Source: Lineus longissimus (lineage: Eukaryota > Nemertea > Pilidiophora > Heteronemertea > Lineidae). Taken from it: 64,000 nucleotides of DNA. The translations under genes were made by a program, and so were the position numbers. The notes beneath the pieces were generated by a model. The model made no database searches, was not told the origin of the DNA, and saw only the letters and a program-made list of their open reading frames with translations. Of this stretch, positions 33,380 to 46,047 are shown piece by piece; within the stretch, counting starts at the first letter, position 1; each line of letters opens with the position of its first letter. The stretch is taken from NCBI RefSeq assembly GCF_910592395.1, contig NC_088311.1, forward strand, positions 7,814,501 through 7,878,500, written 5' to 3'.

Positions 33380-34037
33380 ATTCATTGATCTCTTATTCTG
33401 TATCATCTTGACCCGCAATGTTTTGAGAGCGCTCAAAGTCACTCACCCGAAATGGTGAGAGTCAGGATGATTCTATATGGGAGCGAGATATTTATCAGGA
33501 ACTGGTTGTGACTTTGTCTCCATTGGTCATACTGAACTTCCAGCGGTATCTGACGTGCGTAGTCTGTAAAGCTTAGCAATGTCGATACATTGAGAGTCAC
33601 GATGCCATTGGTGTTCATTAGTCATTACTTGCAAGACTAGCATACTAATGCATTATGTTGCTCGAGTCTAGCAAGTGAATATGCTATATGCAGGCTTACT
33701 GACAGCGTCACCTCCTTAGCATCCCGAGGTGCAGGGCCGGAGAGGCGAACATTAACCCCTGATTTCCTCGGGATGCCTCCTTAGATTTTGGTGAAGTGCA
33801 TGACCCTGTCCGATGTTTTTCTATATTGCTGGACTGAACCCTTACTGGATGTGACAGCCTTAGTGGCAGTATCAAATCAGTCACAAATGTACTTCAGAAC
33901 TCGACTTATGATGACGATACTCTTGGATTCGGAAATGTTTGCAATGTGCATTATACCTTTCCATCAATGACAATTTATCTAAACCTCTCTATTGCAACTG
34001 GTGTATTTTTCGTCCAACAGGAGGCGACACTGGTGCC
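33380..34037. other. Spacer between AGBL5 and RPS21, with one hairpin
   Basis: No gene seen. At 33719-33776 there is an 11-bp perfect inverted repeat (GCATCCCGAGG with CCTCGGGATGC, 36-nt loop) whose outer flanks also share 'cctccttag' as a direct repeat. Confidence 0.5.
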
Positions 34038-34080
34038 CACGTGATAGCCTTTTCGTGTTGGTTGCCATTTTCGCCCGTAG
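34038..34080 (+). promoter_or_regulatory. RPS21 E-box, TOP-like start and leader exon
   Basis: CACGTG at 34038-34043 lies a few bases before a CCTTTTC tract (about 34048-34054) suitable as a TOP start. The leader exon would end at 34080 before GTGAGT, and the next exon opens at 34186. Same arrangement as RPS12. Confidence 0.6.
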
Positions 34081-34206
34081 GTGAGTTTTCATGTGATTTT
34101 AAATCGCTATTATCTCCGTTTCATTGAATATAAATCTAATTTTGAATAATACACGTTGTACATTAAAGATTTGTTTGTGTTTCAGGAGTAATCAAACTGA
34201 AGTAAA

Positions 34207-35756
34207 ATGCAGAACGACGCCGGCGAATTCGTGGACATGTATGTCCCTCGTAAATGGTAAGCAATGTACACGAAACAATGTATTTCATACATCATGTACA
34301 GGGCCGTTCACATTGTATGTTCGAATTCATGAATGAATGATAGATGATTGAGCTTGTTGATAAATTGCAACCTGCAGTGATCTATGGCTTTTTGACAAGG
34401 AGGACATTCATTCCGATTTTTTAATAAAAATCCTGAAAGAATTGATTATGATTGAATGAATGAATGTTGAATGTCATCCCAGACGATGTCAATGTCAATG
34501 AGAATGACGTGGTGCACGCGATACAATCAATAACTGATCCAAGTATTTCCGAGAAGGCCGAAGGGGAAACGCAGTCGAACCAAAGATAGCCGGGCCCTGA
34601 AGCCAGTGAGTGATGCCCGATGGTGTCAACTTTAAAATGAGGGTTTTGGGTGGCGCATCCTCTCACCGAAAAACTGGGAAACCTGGGTGCCCAAGGAGCA
34701 TTTTTGCTCAGGGCATCAGAGACTGAGCTTAGAATAGTCATTAAATTCTTGGCGAAGTGGTGCCGTCATTCTGCCATGAAAAAGGTGATGCTCATTTCAT
34801 GTGCATTTTCTACCTTTTCAGCTCTGCCAGCAACAGAATCATTAACGCCAAGGACCATGCCTCCATTCAGATCAACTTTGCCGAGGTAAGATGGGCTTGA
34901 CTTATGCCATGACATTAGGACACAATATTGGGACTGTTAGACATTTCAGATGGTCTCTTGACGAGGGCCAGCAATAGTCTAGAATAGCATAGCATTTCCC
35001 AAGTGAACAGTTCTTCAAGGTAGCCCATTTGGACCAAACAGATTTTGAAATTGGTTGACTATCTCCTAGGGTACTTAATCCAACACAATCTCGCGTGCTA
35101 TTGAGATTTATTTCGTGACTCATCGTAAGGTGTTCAGGAAAACAAACTTGAACATCTGATCTGATCGAACTAATATTTTAAATCTTTTGAACTCCTATTC
35201 AGGTTGATGAGACCACTGGCAGGATGACTGGCAACTACAAGACCTATGCCATCTGTGGTGCAATCAGGAGGATGGTAAGATCCAGTTTTTTGTTAGTACT
35301 ACTCCTAATGCACTGGGATGTAATGCTTGACGATTATGCACAGGGGTGCAACAAAAAACAGACCCCAATCACCTTACCTGAAGTAAGAGGGCTAAACCCA
35401 AATCAAATCGAAAAAATGTTTAAAAATGTCAAATAACCTGAAATGTGTCAAGACATTATTAAAAATGCAAGCTGAGGAAGTAGAAGTGTGTTTGACTGAA
35501 ACTGTGGACTCAATTCGATGCTACCTTGCATATTGCGATGTTCTGCCGACCAGTTGATAGAACCAGTTAAAACAGAAGACCCTTTATTTCAGAATATCTG
35601 TTGTCTCGTGCCGAATCTGAAGCCTGACAATTGTAGGTGTCTTGAATTCTGTGAATGTGTGTTTTTAATATCTTGCCATTTTGTCTTCAGGGCGAATCTG
35701 ATGACTGCTTATTACGATTGGCAAAGAAGGACAACATGGTTGGAAAGAACTACTGA
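34207..35756 (+). CDS. RPS21: 40S ribosomal protein S21 (eS21)
   Basis: A small-subunit ribosomal protein. Coding exons: 34207-34256, 34822-34885, 35203-35274, 35691-35756 (252 nt, 83 residues, the same length as human). It opens [19 protein letters not shown], continues with [19 protein letters not shown] and [20 protein letters not shown], and ends [10 protein letters not shown]. The last residues replace the human GIVSKNF. The ATG follows an acceptor at 34184-34185 and is the first in its exon. All junctions are GT-AG and in frame. AGBL5 lies upstream on the same strand. No snoRNA was recognised in its introns, unlike RPS12. Confidence 0.96.
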
Positions 35757-35799
35757 GAGGACAGTTTTGTAGCATCAGTTATTATGTAAAAAGAAGCAA

Positions 35800-35805
35800 A
35801 ATAAA
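35800..35805 (+). terminator. RPS21 polyadenylation signal
   Basis: AATAAA 44 nt after the stop codon, giving a very short 3' UTR as is usual for ribosomal protein mRNAs. Confidence 0.8.
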
Positions 35806-36134
35806 ATTAGAAAATACATATGTGCATCAGTTGTTATTGGTTGTGCTGCATGAAGCGTGTTTTTGTGCATCGCAAATGAATTGAGCTAGTCTTGATTCTG
35901 TGTCTGCAATTTTGAAGTTTTCTTGACACAGGAAAGTGACATAGGCGACAGTGGTGCTGTCTAGCGGTAGAAAGTAGAACTAATGGTTTTGGACGAAGAT
36001 TTCATTTTCTGCCGCGAGACGGCGCCATTTTCTCTTAAACCAATTTCGTACCGAGGGTTGTCCGCTGAGCTTGAAATCATTGCACCAAAGGCCGAGAGAG
36101 AATCCGAGTGTGTGACGCTAATCAAGACTTATGA

Positions 36135-36276
36135 CAATGGAACCTACCACAGCAAACATCTCTCTCTATTAAGAACACTAGTTTTAGTCCCAAAGTTGTA
36201 GTTTTCATTAAATTTGACCTCCCATCAGGACACCTCTAAGATGGCACTCGTCAGTCCCATGAGTGTCCTTTATTTT
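36135..36276 (+). mobile_element. Short TIR element (MITE-like), degraded copy
   Basis: Recognisable by 'tctctctattaagaacactag', 'tttagtcccaaag', 'aatttgacctccc' and 'gtcagtccca' in the same order as the intact copies. The ends are worn: the left start reads CAATGGAACC and the right TIR is lost. Confidence 0.65.
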
Positions 36277-38315
36277 TGTTCCCCAAACGAGGCTAGGGAC
36301 TCCAATACAGTCCCTTTCTTCATCCTGATTGTCCTTCCTCTATGTACCTGGCGATAAGACGAGGCCTGTCCATTGCGACTGGAGTGTAAATGGAGCATCT
36401 GAAGCTAATAATTAGAATTAAGCACTCCAAGCAAATGGATTTACTGGCTCTTCTACTGTATTAGAGGGGACTGAGGGCTTCACTTCCCTCCAAGGGACGA
36501 TGTCACAACCTACTCAACACCAGCTCGAGCATGGGCTAACCACAGGTTGTGACATTGTCCCTATCAACTTGTTTGTAGCATGGTGAACAAAAAGGGCTAC
36601 TTATTTAGTATGTGCATTCCGGGGGATCAAGATTAAATTTCACGTGGACATTGTCAGACATCTAGGCCATAATCACCGGTTGTGACATTGTCCCCGCGGC
36701 TGGCATATACAACACTATTTTATACTCTACGGTGTAAAACTTTGAGAGTGTCATTCATCAATGAATAACGGGACGAATAGTTGGTTGTAACAATGTCCTT
36801 CTTAACATGCCTAAGCCTTGTCCATTCAAAAATTTGACTGTGTTGGCTACGAATGGCGCTCGTTCTTGATTACTTCTCTCCGAGCCAGCCCAGTAGTAGA
36901 GTGCCATGTACAATTTTATTTGATTACCAAACCCTTTGATTTAATTGCCCACATTAAGACCGCCGAATGCCCGTTATATCAGTTATAGGTCATGGGGCAA
37001 ATCCAAGAAGATGTCTTTCGTGACAACATTTCGGGGGGGAGCAGAGTGATATGCCTTTATCATGATGAATTAGGTGATCTCATCACATAATTAAAAAGTT
37101 CTCACAAAACTAGTTGCATGTTGAACAAATATACACCGTACTAGCTTTAATCATTATTATATCCCATACAACAATCTCTTATTTTATTTCACCAACTGCC
37201 ACACAGAGATATCAAGCTGGCAAGATAAACGGGTTTCCATTAAGTGTTTCAGCTGAGCGCCAGACTCTTGGACCTCTTGTTACTCCTTGGAGGGCCTTTG
37301 GTTCGCCCCTGCAAGAATGTGACATGACCAGTTGGTTGAAGTTTACAATCCCTGATCGAAAATGACTCCCGATTTCACAAGAGAACGAACAACCAGTCAT
37401 CTCAACGTTCCAAGCTCAGAGTGACATGCGCCTGGTTCAGCCGTCTCATTTTTGCAAGGCCAGGTCCGTTGTTCCAAAGGACAACCTTTTCTACGTTTTG
37501 TATTCATCAGCCGGTTGCACTTGCGGTCACATCTCTGATTTTGGGAGTGATCCAGATTGACATGCAACCATGTTGTTGCCTAGTCATCTGGTGTCGTTAC
37601 AGATCCATCAAATCCTTGAATGGAATTGCGTCCTGCTGTGTGAATGCAATATCGTATCGCGTCGTCTTATGTGTTCCCCACAAAAGATCTTAGGGGTGAC
37701 ATGATAATGATCAATCTGGTGAAAATGTGTTTTTGTCAGTAGAAGGAAGTTGTATAACTGTCTCGTGACAATTAGTGACGTGCTGCTAGAAATAGAGAAG
37801 TTGATGTCTTCCTGATTTGTTGGTTGGGATACAATTTCTTAAAGTGACCTCCGGTGTCTGGTTGCACTAAACTCGGCCATAGGGTTGTGCTCGTCTCGGA
37901 AGGTCTGCTTGTCTCGACAAGGATGGTGTTGTAAGGTTTGTGGATTTTGAAGTAGTCTTCTAAGGAGTCCCTAGTGAAGCACACTATTCCCAACACACGA
38001 TCTTTTGGATCACAAGATCATGGTCAATCTGGAGGAGGTCTTGTTGTCAGTGGAGGGAAGTTGCGACTGTCTCATGGGAAGTTTTGACTGTCTTATAGCA
38101 TGTTACCATATTGTGGGAATTAGTTGTGACTGTCTCATGAAGATCAGTCACAAGTCAGTTCTTGTCTTCTTGATTTGTTTTTTTGGATGTGACAAGTTAA
38201 TCGCCCATCTCAGATATCATATACATAGGTGGTGACTAAGATTTCTGAATCAAATTGCAAGAAAGCATAAAGGGGGATAAAAGAGAACTAAGTCAAAAGT
38301 AAGACAGTGTGAAAG
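36277..38315. other. Spacer without recognised gene; short motif repeats
   Basis: GGTTGTGACATTGTCC or a close variant occurs four times within 36490-36800, once inverted. A second, loose duplication relates about 37690-37840 to 38010-38190, sharing 'atcaatctgg', 'gtcagt-gaaggaagttg' and 'gtcttcttgatttgtt'. The open frame 37421-37693 shows no family resemblance. Confidence 0.45.
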
Positions 38316-38321
38316 TTTATT
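38316..38321 (-). terminator. Candidate SDCBP polyadenylation signal
   Basis: AATAAA on the minus strand. If used, syntenin has a 3' UTR of about 2.5 kb that contains the R3 repeat. Nearer alternatives are not excluded. Confidence 0.35.
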
Positions 38322-39175
38322 GTGTTTTGAAATAAACAATACCAAACAATACTATCACTAATTACCCCTATGTACAAATCGTTCATCCTTCCTCTGTCCA
38401 CTGAAGAGAGGTAAATGCATGAATGCCTTGAGTTTCAAGAAAAATCCTGCATGATTTACCTGGAACAACTCAATCTGAGTTCCTCTATCAGCACTATCAC
38501 AGATTAGCACACACTTCATCGAACATCACTGATTCTCAACAACAATGAATTACTTTTTATACAGATTATTCCAAGAAGGACAGCGGCTACAGGGGGGGGG
38601 GGTTTCGAGTTGCTCGGCTGCACACCAGGCGTTTCTAATAAACTGCTGCGGACACTTATCAGTACTGCTCGTACTAGAGATGAGTGCCGCATTTGTCTTA
38701 TTTGGATGTTTTGTTACAAAGTTTTGGCACTGTAAACAAATTATGAATTACATCCCAATATCCTGGGATTTTTTTCTGACAAGACATTTATATGAAGTCC
38801 ACAACTTTTGACTCTTCTCACATCTTGATACAATAGGAAAACATGTCACCAATCGACACATGATTATTTATCATCAGCCACCTTCAAAGGGACAAATCCC
38901 TGTTCCCGCTTACTAACAAATGTATCTTTAAGCTCCATCGAAAAAACAAAGGCTATGTACAATGGTCATATACAACAATATACAAAGAGCAAATTATATA
39001 GAGTGTGAAAATTCATTCACGGTTTGATTCAGCCCTTATATCTTATCATCAGCAGCCACCTGCTCATCTGGACGAGAGTTGAATTAACACAAAATCGTCA
39101 ATACAAGAAAGATTATCTGCCAAATCTTGGCATCGCCCCATGAAATACAAAATCCCTAATTTTGTCCACCAAACA

Positions 39176-40228
39176 TGAAATGAAATGGCCAGGGCCATTG
39201 TGCTCACCTCATGTGGAGGAAAGATGGATAAAGAGCATTGTATTGTGTCATGTAGTGTTAGGTTTGATGTAGGTCCAAGCAATTACAATTTCCCCAAAAT
39301 GGCCAATTTACAGTACATTCGACCTCTGTGACCTTGAAAAGTAGGTCAAATCAAAGAAGACCCGGGTGACACATTGAATGGTTGTTAGAATTAGATGTAC
39401 CTATGATATAAAATTGGTGCCAATCGGGCAAGTCATTACTAGGAATAATGGCATTTTGAAGTATTTAGGATTTGGCCCCCTCCCTGGAGGCCAAACGGCA
39501 AATCAGATCGCACCAAACTTCGGTACCTGAGATCACCTGACCAAGGGGTACATGTGTACTTAATTTGTGATCAATAGTCATTGCAGTTAAGAAACGTGCC
39601 ATAGTTACGGCCTGACAGCGAATTTACGCCATTTGACCTCTGTGACCTAGACAAGAAGGTCAAATTAAAAACCTGTGTGACATATACTGTATGGTGGTTA
39701 GATGTACCCATGATATCAAATTGGTGGCAATCGGGCAAGAAGTTAAGGAATAATCACATTTTTAAGGTTTTTGGATTTTGCCCCCTGGTGGTCAAGTGGT
39801 GAATCATATTGGACCAAACTTCAGTCACTGAGATCACCTGACTAAGGGGTAAATGTGTACCAAATTTGGTATCAATAGTCATTGCAGTTTAGAAACGTGC
39901 CATCGTTACATCCTAACGGCCAATTTACACCATTTGACCTCTGTGACCTTGAAAAGGAGGTCAAATCAAAAACCCGGAGGATATATGATGCACCTTTGCT
40001 AGAAGTACCTACCATATTTTTTTCAAAATTTCCCGACTACTATTAAGGGAGATATTGCATATTTTCACTTTTAACGTTTGGCCCCCTGGTGGCCAAACCA
40101 TGAAACGAATCGGACCGAAACTTGGTCTCCAAGGTGTCATTACATAAGGGTACATGTGTACCAAGTTTCAACTCAATAGCTCTAACAGTTACGAAACGTG
40201 CCCTGCTAACGGACGACGGACGACGACG

Positions 40229-40263
<35 letters not shown>

Positions 40264-40319
40264 ACGACGGACGCCACGGTATGGGATAAGCTCACCTCTG
40301 CTAAGAGGTGAGCTAAAAA
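39176..40319 (-). repeat. Modular hairpin-ended repeat, copy R3
   Basis: The inverted counterpart of R2, very similar over its full length. It begins at the 'aaatggccagggccattgtgctcacc' end, runs through three modules, then the (GAC)n microsatellite, and closes with the AGCTCACCTC/GAGGTGAGCT hairpin and AAAAA. R2 and R3 are 17 kb apart in opposite orientation. It is probably within the syntenin 3' UTR or just downstream of the gene. Confidence 0.88.
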
Positions 40320-40828
40320 TGAAATGTCCATCTGATATGATTCTCATTAAAAAGTGCTGTCAACTATGATATATTTTCTCCAATTCTAGGCCTAATACGA
40401 CATCTTTCTTTCAATTTCTCAATACCTGTCAGCGCTAAGAACTAAGAGTGCATTTTGATATATGAAAAATTGAAGAACACATTTGGTCAATTTAAGTTGT
40501 GGCCCTGATTCGGAGATTCAACAATGTGTGCATTACATGATAGTGGAATTATGAGTTATATGAAGGCCATGTGTTCTTATCAACACAATTTCCAGTAGCA
40601 TATCATATATACAACAACTACATTTACCATGCATATTGTCCACTACTGCATTGAAGTACAGATCAGTCAGTGTGTTTTGTAAAGGATTTCTACCACTGTC
40701 AAAAGAATAGACCTATATCTGTTTTAAGTTGAGTTGAATAGCAGCCATCTAAGACAATCTAGACTTTGCAGTGGCACCGATAGTAGCCGACAGACTTCCT
40801 AATAAATAATCCAGATTTTTCAACCCAT

Positions 40829-43800
40829 CTAACATTCGGGGATGCTATGGTCCATATCCTTCTTCAGACTTGATCCCATGCTGCAAGATAAGAAATATGA
40901 TATTAGAATGGCTTGACACTATAGAGAGTTGGGACTCAATATCATTTGTTGACATTGGGCAGCCATCTTGGCTCTAATTAAAGATTGTTAAAAGAACTGA
41001 TGTCCTGTGGAACACCCTTCAGCTGACATCTTGACCAGAAGACAGTGTCACGTGACAGTTTGAAAAACTTCCTTTCAATATGAACTTTCTATCATTATGA
41101 TTGTTGCCTCGGCATTCTCAATTTGAAAGAGGTCTATCTGCCATCTCGACCAATCTAGGGTTTACATTAGCCTGTCATAACGACTACTTTAGGATTAAGT
41201 TTCTTTGATTTGCTTCTCCATAAGAGTGATTCCTACTAACCTCTTCATGATCTGGTTGTAGATAAAGCACGGAATAATGGTCAATGTCACAGATCGTCCT
41301 TGGGCAGTCAGAATCTCACCAATTTGCTTGTCCTGAAAAGTAATCAAAATAATTTGATGAAATGACTAAAATCCTACTATCCGAAAATCATTCAAGTCGG
41401 TTTTGCATGTCATTTAGATCGATATTAAAAAACACTTGGGTTTTTAGAGGGTGTGAGAGTAGAAGATATTGTTTCCTCAAATTAGATTTGATTGATTGAC
41501 CTCAATTCCCAGGCCCCCTCCATTCACTAATTTCAACTTTGAGCCATATCTGATTTGTAAACTCTTTTATATCCATAAATGTTCATCTAATTCTAAAGGA
41601 TGCATGACACTCACCTTCAGTCCGACAACATTCTGACCTCCAACCTCCAATAGCTGATGATCAATCAGGAGACCATTCCTGGCTGCGGACGAATCCTTGA
41701 CGATTGATTTGATCCTACCATCGTTGAACACGAAGCCAACGTAACCAGCGCTGTCTTTTTGGAGAGTAATCGTTCTCTCAAAGGGCCTGGAATCAAAATG
41801 ATAAGAACACTTCATATGTAGCTTCAAATGCATCACCAATGAAAGTGACCATATGAATTGCTCTAAAAATAAAGGCTCGATCTTGCTTTTGCAACACAAC
41901 TGGCCAAAGGCGACTTTTCTATAAGAGGTTGTTTGAATTATCAGTCTTATAGGCATAGCGGTATGAACTTTTAAGCACAAGTAGCCTAATACAGAGAAGG
42001 TCAAGCAAATCACATTAATACACAAAACAAAACCAATCAAAGAGTAAACTCTTGATTTAGAAGAGGTCCTTTTCCCCACTATAGCATAATATATTTAGTT
42101 CGAACATGGTTGGGGAAAAAAAACCTAAAGATACTCTTTCGCTGCAAATTCCTTAAGCATTCTCACCTGTCTCTGATTGCAAGGACTATTCTCTGCGCGT
42201 CACATTTCTTGAAGATTTTCATCGTCTTGTCGGTATCGTAGCCGGCAACTGTCTCGCCGTTGATCTGGAGAATCTGGTCACCAAACCGAAGTCCCGACAT
42301 GGCTGCTGGAGAACCTTTGAACACAAACGATATGAACACACCCTGCAGGAAACATAAAAATAAATGGTAAGTTGTCTGAAAGGGGTTTAACGTTTTAAGT
42401 TATTTCTTTGTGTTACCATGATTTGAAGCCTGTTTCATGACCGAGGGAAACTCGCTCATGCAGGACAGGCTAATTATCCACTGCAGAAAAACTTAAGGAG
42501 ACAAAATGCAGACTTGAAATTGAATACCTTTAGCCTTATTTGAGGTCAAATTATAGAGCTATTAGGTGGCACACCTGTTTGATGTAAAAGTGGTCAACTA
42601 CTTTTTCCTGTCAACATGTTCAACCAAATTCCATAAGGCTACATTTATGTCACTACAAGAATGATGCTGGCGACAAGAATTCTACTTTCCATTCAGTTTG
42701 GTGGCTGATTCCCAACAAATTGTGTCTCACTCTCATGTAACTGCTTCATACCTTGTTAACAGATCGAACACGCAGACCAACTTTTCCTTGTGGATCCTTG
42801 CAAGTCACAACCTCACGCACACCATCTTTGACCTCAGCTCGCCGTAAACCTATGTCGTTACCAGTAACTGGCGACACCAGCATTTGACTTTTCCCAGTTT
42901 GATGTACACCAACCTGTGTCTGGAAAATATATTTTTTGTTTCATTATTGGCATACAGACACCGAGTGAAGTGAACTTGAATTTTTTTTGCATTGTTGACA
43001 ACCTTTTAAATTTCTTTGACAGGAATAATCAGTTAGTGTTAAACACGAGGCTCATAATGAAATCATAAGATCGATTGGACGCACTATAGGTATGACGGTA
43101 AAAAAAGATCACAATACAAATTTGTCCAGGACATCATTTTGTATTGTTTCAGAAGTCTTAGTTCAAGTGCATAAACACATGATTGTCATCATGCAATCTG
43201 ACAGTGTCCATGGTCATTAGGTCAAGCAACCAGATCCATCTAATCTTCAGCAATAATCAGATTGATAAGTATTACATAATGTACAGAGAGATCTTCCTGG
43301 ATACTTACTGATGGTGTGGGGACAAGTGCCAAATTAGCTTGCATTTCAGCTGCGCTGAAACCCATGTCTGCCATGTAGTCATTGAGGGATGGATAGATTG
43401 ACACATTAGAAGTGGGTGCCTGCGAATATGCCTGTGTCGGGTAACCAACGGCAGTGGGTGCAGAGGGGTAGGACCCTGGCTGGGGCTGACTCTGTGACTG
43501 GGCAATGGCTGCTTGATTGTGGCGGTGTTGGGCCTGGAAAAGAAATGAATTAATGCATGTTAATTTTTTCATGGAAGCATGATTGGGCTTTTGCAGAATT
43601 TGGAAGCAAAAATATCAAATGGTTCGGTACCTGTTTGTTCTACATAATTTCGTAATTGACAGAGTGGTGGTAGCCCATACAAAATCACAATTCCTTGTCT
43701 TCCAGAATTTTTACATTTTTTCAAGACTATCTGATAGGTTTCTTTGAAACTCAGTTTTCTTTGATACTCAGTAACTTTGGCATGGATATAGCCTTCTTGT

Positions 43801-44700
43801 GCACCCTGTTTCCTTGACAACAACAAGTTAATTATGGTAGTCTTTAGAACAGTTAAACCCTGGTCTGAACTTAAAGACAAAAAGGAAGTAGATTAGAACA
43901 GTTTTTCCTTAAATTTGGTCAAATAAGTGATTTATCTTGCTGGTGTCTCAGAGGTATACAGTAAGACCACTGCCCCTTTAATTCTTAAACTTCAGGTTCT
44001 TTGGTATGGAAGCCAACTTTGTACACAAAAAATTATCAAATATGTGGTGCAATTGCCACTGATAAGATTGTTATATAAACGCTCATAGGAATATACAGTG
44101 TGACCAAACATTGTGCCTATCATAGGCCTATTTCTAAACAAACTAGGGAATTAGGCCAGACAAAAATCTCGTGACTCCCATGACTCCCATGACGCATGCA
44201 ATATTCTATTATACAGGTAAATAGAATTTCAAGTAGTTCATCATCACAAACATTCTGTCATGTGACGTCTGTTTGATAAAGGGTCAATGAATCATACAAG
44301 TGCATGACGTTAATATATTTGGGATATACAGCTTGAAACACTCATCATCTAAAGTTCCAGATAATTCTTTTCTCAAAATTGAAAATTATTTGTCAATCAA
44401 ATGACAGCTAAGAAATATCAGGCTAAATCTAAAGGTAGATCAGTGAGGATATAAGTCGACTCTAAATTTTATAATTTTGCATGAACAGAATGATTTTAAT
44501 AAATGGTTCAATGGTAGGACAATCGGAGAAGTAAGGAGGTTCAATAAAATATGCAGACTCCAGTAATTTTTCATTGAGTTACAAAAAGATTCAAGCTATT
44601 AGCTTTGACCAAAGCCAAAGGCAATGTCATGTTCATATCATAATCATACCTGAGCCATCTGATCCACCTTCATGTCCTCGAGTGATGGATAAAGAGACAT
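40829..44700 (-). CDS. SDCBP: Syntenin (tandem-PDZ adaptor)
   Basis: An adaptor with two PDZ domains that binds syndecan tails and, through N-terminal LYPxL motifs, ALIX in exosome formation. Exons in order: 44650-44700, 43309-43533, 42752-42919, 42167-42342, 41615-41786, 41241-41332, 40829-40880 (936 nt, 311 residues; human 298). The N-terminus [17 protein letters not shown] keeps one LYPxL motif, and a related IYPSL lies near residue 75. A Gln/Pro-rich linker follows (exon 2). [15 protein letters not shown] precedes PDZ1 (about 126-205; [11 protein letters not shown]). PDZ2 has the family hallmark [15 protein letters not shown] and [13 protein letters not shown]. It ends MDHSIPEC instead of human DHTIPEV. 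An untranslated part of exon 1 reaches an acceptor at 44721, so a leader exon lies upstream. Confidence 0.96.
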
Positions 44701-44720
44701 ATTGAATACGTTGGTTATAT

Positions 44721-45869
44721 CTGTAAGAAAAGATGGAGTAACAATATATTTACATAGCCCAGTGCACTGCAATCGTATACATTGATATACATTGATATAC
44801 AATGTATATCCATCGCGCAAACGACAAAGTCAAAATCGAAAGCTCTCGCATAGTCTAATAAAAGTACCGATTTCTCCTACAACAGCTTCAAAACGACAAG
44901 TAAGATGTCATGAATATACAAACGTTGACTTTTGCAATATACTGACCAGAAAACGACTAAAATCGGTGAAACCTAAGACGAAACTGATAAGATTGTTCCA
45001 CTTCCGGGTATTTAATTCTGTCGAATGACGTCATTTTGGGAATCACGCGCACCTGACTGACTGACATCGGTGTCGTCTGCTCGAATTGTTTAGATAACGA
45101 AATAGTGACTCATTCTTGTAATTTTCTCAGCTCAGCATGTCCTTGAGGTTTAATAAATCAATATCATATATATGGGCCATAACTGAATGAAATCCAATAT
45201 ATATATTATATTTGTTGGAAGAAAACTTTCCCTAAATAAATATCCCTAAAAAGTAATTGCACACCTCAGTTATACCGGTTTCGTCCTCAGACTTCGATTA
45301 TGTTCCATGCCACTGCTGTAGTAAAATGGGTCCCCCCATTACGACAAAACCAATCACATATGCTCTTCCCCTTGATGTATATGATAATAATAATAACTGA
45401 ATCAGTGGTTTTCGATACTCCCGGTGTAGAAGTTTAAAATGTCCTAGGATAGAATGCCCGGGAAACAGAGGAGTCTATTAGTATTATGCCCTTCAATCAT
45501 TCTCTGAGCTATTGACGGTTAGGGCCCGGGGGTTAGGGTCTCTATAGAACCATATTGCAGAACACAATAGGGCCGGACACTTTTTCCAGGGGGGGGGGGG
45601 GGGCATTTGTTACTGTTACACCGGCCACCTCTCGATATGCATGTTTTGTTAATGACTTTCAACCTTGGAAAGAGAAAAAAAACAAGGATGTATTGTCAAA
45701 CAAAATTGACATGATCAAATTTGTCATAATGCTATTTGAAAGGGAACTAGTAGACCTCTATTACTAGTATTACTGAGTGAGGATAGCCTGTTCTTATTCG
45801 AATTCATCTTGACCCCCAAAATGTTCCATTCAAAAACTGTAAAAGTCAGGATAAGATGGAACTGAATTA
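44721..45869. other. Syntenin upstream region
   Basis: Probably holds the syntenin leader exon and promoter; neither could be placed. A 15-base G run lies at 45589-45603. The open frame 44792-45028 shows no family resemblance. Confidence 0.35.
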
Positions 45870-46047
45870 CAGTAGAACCTCCCTTAGCGGACACCTCTCT
45901 ATTAAGGACACCCTCTCCATTAACGACACTAGTTTTGGTCCCAAATTGAGTGTTTCCATTCAATTTGACCTCTCTAATCAGGACACCCACCTATTGAAGA
46001 CAGCACTTGTCAGTCCGAAGTGTGTCCTTAATAGAGAGGTTCTACTG
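45870..46047 (+). mobile_element. Short TIR element (MITE-like), intact copy
   Basis: 178 bp from CAGTAGAACCTCCC to AGAGGTTCTACTG, flanked by TA on each side. The arms pair over at least 13 bp. It inserts about 300 bp upstream of the SLC6 TATA box. Confidence 0.85.

Noticed and set aside
34609-34726. Possible snoRNA in RPS21 intron 2 (TGATGCCC/GGGCATCA stem with a nearby CTGA)
   Set aside because: The C-like box lies within the stem rather than inside it, the spacing is too long for a C/D RNA, and no ACA box fits an H/ACA RNA.
41567-42079. 170-codon frame starting inside a syntenin intron
   Set aside because: Only the part from 41615 to 41786 is a syntenin exon; the upstream part is intron read-through with no similarity.
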